From: Methylophilaceae bacterium
GTDB taxonomy: Bacteria; Pseudomonadota; Gammaproteobacteria; Burkholderiales; Methylophilaceae
Direction: 5' to 3'
Assembly: GCA_025362115.1 (NCBI GenBank)
Contig: JANYIK010000102.1
Coordinates: forward strand, 1-6,999
DNA: 6,999 nucleotides
Within the stretch, counting starts at the first letter, position 1. Each line of letters begins with the position of its first letter. Below the pieces are notes generated by a model. It saw only the letters and a list, made by a program, of their open reading frames with translations, was not told where the DNA came from and did no database searches. The translations under genes were made by a program, and so were the position numbers. This document shows, one piece after another, positions 6,064 to 6,999 of this stretch.

Positions 6064-6552
6064 ATGGTTATGAGAGACAACGAATTGAAATATATCTTGA
6101 TACCGCTTACGATGCTCTTGTGGTACTTAACTACTTATTACGGCATATATGCCGCCGTGATTGGAATAGCATTCGTTTTCTCGCTGAGTTGGTTCTGGTT
6201 AATAATTGGATACACATTCCTGATAGGAGTAGTTTACGGAATTTCAAATGGGATCCCCTCTCTCTTGCGTCTTTTGATTCTTAAAGTGTATGGAATCAAC
6301 TGGTTTTCTTGCATTGTACATTCCATCTCTGGAGTAGTTGGTCTCGTCCAAATACTAAGATTCTATAACGCAAATCCCCCAGAATTGGTAATAGGGGATG
6401 AATCATTTTTCTTTTTGAAAGGCATGTGGAAGGTTGCTCCATTTAAAACGATACTTCTTACCATGCCATTTTTGGGACTTGTCATTTCTATCATTTGGTC
6501 AAATATTATCGCACCCATCTACATTAAGGTATCTGGCGTTCAGCAAGCGTAG
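6064..6552 (+). CDS. Small multi-pass membrane protein of unknown family
   Basis: The 162-residue product is strongly hydrophobic, with about four predicted membrane spans: roughly 10-30, 31-60, 80-98 and 128-153. It has a short charged N-terminus (MVMRDNELK) and one polar loop at 99-124 (FYNANPPELVIGDESFF). It has many aromatic residues, few charges and only one cysteine (Cys83). I do not recognise the family. Start choice is open: ATG at 6064 or 6070, or TTG at 6061; none has a good ribosome binding site. Base composition is about 35-40% GC in sampled lines, and codon use favours A/T endings, unlike the neighbours at about 50-55%, which suggests transfer. It lies alone between inverted copies of the 20-bp element and is the only candidate cargo gene of the insert. 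A hairpin follows its stop. Confidence 0.65.
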   Translation: MVMRDNELKYILIPLTMLLWYLTTYYGIYAAVIGIAFVFSLSWFWLIIGYTFLIGVVYGISNGIPSLLRLLILKVYGINWFSCIVHSISGVVGLVQILRFYNANPPELVIGDESFFFLKGMWKVAPFKTILLTMPFLGLVISIIWSNIIAPIYIKVSGVQQA

Positions 6553-6555
6553 GCA

Positions 6556-6571
6556 CGCACCAAATGGTGCG
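6556..6571. terminator. Hairpin after the membrane-protein gene, possible terminator
   Basis: CGCACC (6556-6561) and GGTGCG (6566-6571) form a perfect 6-bp stem with the loop AAAT, three bases after the TAG stop at 6550-6552. The following bases (GTTAATAAA) are AT-rich, but there is no run of T on either strand, so it is a weak candidate for intrinsic termination. It could instead be a structural part of the element end. Confidence 0.35.
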
Positions 6572-6577
6572 GTTAAT

Positions 6578-6597
6578 AAATGCGGTCAGTCACGATT
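6578..6597 (-). repeat. 20-bp element, copy C (inner right, inverted)
   Basis: On the minus strand this reads AATCGTGACTGACCGCATTT, 18 of 20 matching copy A. It lies 13 bp beyond the stop of the truncated prmC copy, the same position that copy D has beside the other prmC end. Together with copy B it brackets the AT-rich ORF as an imperfect inverted repeat. Confidence 0.85.
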
Positions 6598-6740
6598 TTC
6601 CTCTTCTGCGCTACCTTTTCCCCATCGTCACCCGTAACACCCTGCTCAAATCTGCCACTGATTCCACTTGCTCAAATCCTTCGCTCTGTAACAAATCTGC
6701 CACCGCCACAGCTTGGTCATAGCCATGCTCCAACAACAGC
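6578..6740 (-). repeat. Direct repeat, left copy (prmC 3' end plus element)
   Basis: This segment repeats at 6837-6999 with a constant offset of 259 bp and no indels, and it continues past the window edge. Mismatches cluster near the element, the post-stop spacer and the last 11 codons. From about 6645 to 6740 the two copies are identical. Confidence 0.92.
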
Positions 6741-6826
6741 CATCCACCTGCATTGAGATGTTGCGGTGCTTCTGCCACGATACGGCGAATATCATCCAAG
6801 CCATCGGTGCCAGAAGCCAATGCAGA
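6611..6826 (-). pseudogene. prmC: 5'-truncated C-terminal fragment of prmC (peptide chain release factor glutamine methyltransferase)
   Basis: PrmC (HemK) methylates the glutamine of the GGQ motif in release factors 1 and 2. Only about the last 71 residues are present, starting at SALASGTDGLDDIRRIV and going through NAGGWLLLEHGYDQA to DLSRVLRVTMGKR. This is the family C-terminus after the SAM-binding and NPPY motifs, which are missing. An in-frame TAG (6829-6827) and the tail of element copy D lie directly upstream, so homology stops at the junction. Relative to the copy at the window edge there are Arg for Gly and Met for Ile changes in the last 11 residues. The Gly in the other copy fits the family better (DLxG), so this fragment looks like the degraded or foreign one. 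Confidence 0.85.
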
Positions 6827-6836
6827 CTAGGGGGTC

Positions 6837-6856
6837 AAATGGGGTCAGACACGATT
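6837..6856 (-). repeat. 20-bp element, copy D (outer right, inverted)
   Basis: The plus strand reads AAATGGGGTCAGACACGATT, the exact reverse complement of copy A at 5632-5651. On its inner side is GGGGTC (6831-6836), which is GACCCC when read in element orientation and parallels the TATCCC tail of copy A. It lies 13 bp beyond the prmC stop. Confidence 0.9.
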
Positions 6857-6869
6857 TCCCTCTCCTGTT

Positions 6870-6999
6870 CTACCTTTTTCCTATCGTCACCCGCAACACT
6901 CCGCTCAAATCTGCCACTGATTCCACTTGCTCAAATCCTTCGCTCTGTAACAAATCTGCCACCGCCACAGCTTGGTCATAGCCATGCTCCAACAACAGC
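6870..6999 (-). CDS. prmC: Release factor glutamine methyltransferase PrmC, C-terminal end (gene runs off the right edge)
   Basis: The last 42 codons and the TAG stop are visible: LLLEHGYDQAVAVADLLQ through FEQVESVADLSGVLRV to TIGKR. The LLLEHGYDQ segment and the DLxG ending are typical of the PrmC C-terminus, where the final strands of the methyltransferase fold lie. The catalytic NPPY motif would be outside the window. This is presumed to be the full-length resident gene, because the other copy (6611-6826) is truncated and this one keeps the family-typical Gly, but intactness cannot be judged from here. It is convergent with the DUF6806-like gene. Element copy D lies 13 bp after its stop. 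Confidence 0.8.
   Translation of the reverse strand, partial: LLLEHGYDQAVAVADLLQSEGFEQVESVADLSGVLRVTIGKR

Larger units (their letters stand above)
5632..6856. mobile_element. Candidate inserted segment bounded by perfect 20-bp inverted repeats
   Basis: The outer inverted copies A and D bound 1225 bp. From the outside in, the segment holds a truncated 3' copy of each flanking gene, an inner inverted element pair (B and C), and one AT-rich membrane-protein gene. Both truncated copies begin directly after the element tails (at 5658 and about 6830), so both breakpoints are tied to the element. There is no transposase or recombinase inside, so if it is mobile it must be moved by enzymes encoded elsewhere. 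I see no target-site duplication. One insertion of a relative's allelic intergenic region, two element-guided tandem duplications, and a strain-mixing assembly join all remain possible. Confidence 0.5.
6837..6999 (-). repeat. Direct repeat, right copy (prmC 3' end plus element)
   Basis: This is the second copy of 6578-6740; its full extent is cut by the window edge. If it matches the left copy throughout, the repeat would continue about 86 bp beyond position 6999. Confidence 0.92.

Noticed and set aside
6061..6600. Integron gene cassette with an attC-like hairpin after the ORF
   Set aside because: The hairpin is only 16 bp and no GTTRRRY core pair is present. The borders are explained better by the 20-bp inverted elements.
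5632..6856. CRISPR array from four short repeats
   Set aside because: The repeats are unevenly spaced, occur in two orientations, and the intervening sequences are gene fragments and an ORF, not short uniform spacers.

Overview
The window looks like a chromosomal segment of a proteobacterium, most likely a betaproteobacterium. Support comes from the metX-metW pair, a DsbD with its classical layout, FxsA, HemD, a ferredoxin-flavin reductase of the AscD/'glucoseen reductase' type common in that class, and a conserved hypothetical that resembles DUF6806 from memory. Most of the window is roughly 50-55% GC in sampled lines. One stretch (about 6061-6577) is clearly AT-richer.

Layout, left to right. 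Positions 1-880 (minus) hold the N-terminal 293 codons of dsbD, running off the left edge. Its start codon overlaps the stop of a 22-codon fragment (877-945) that reads like the very end of CutA, so cutA appears to have been lost here. fxsA (1038-1415, plus) and a 2Fe-2S/flavin reductase (1459-2496, plus) follow. The reductase stop abuts the stop of hemD (2497-3285, minus) with no base between them. hemD, metW (3242-3859) and metX (3856-4998) form a minus-strand overlapping operon: methionine biosynthesis plus one haem-pathway enzyme. A 73-bp divergent region separates metX from a plus-strand conserved hypothetical (5072-5629). At the right edge lies the C-terminal end of prmC (6870-6999, minus), running off the window.

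The most unusual part is 5252-6999. Immediately downstream of both convergent genes (the DUF6806-like gene and prmC) sits the same 20-bp element, AATCGTGTCTGACCCCATTT, in opposite orientations. It is exact at 5632-5651 (plus) and 6837-6856 (minus). Inside this pair are a second, 5'-truncated copy of the 3' end of the DUF6806-like gene (5658-6035), a second and less perfect element (6038-6057), an AT-rich ORF for a small membrane protein (6064-6552), a hairpin, a third element copy in inverse orientation (6578-6597), and a truncated copy of the 3' end of prmC (6611-6826). The insert is therefore framed by inverted elements, with both flanking gene ends duplicated in mirror symmetry. The DUF6806-like copies differ at 22 coding positions, but only one changes an amino acid. 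This suggests the extra copy diverged while functional in another lineage and arrived later. The simplest reading is one insertion of about 1.17 kb (5658-6830), the allelic intergenic region of a relative carrying the membrane-protein gene, between inverted short repeats. Two separate element-guided tandem duplications, or a strain-mixing assembly error, are alternatives.
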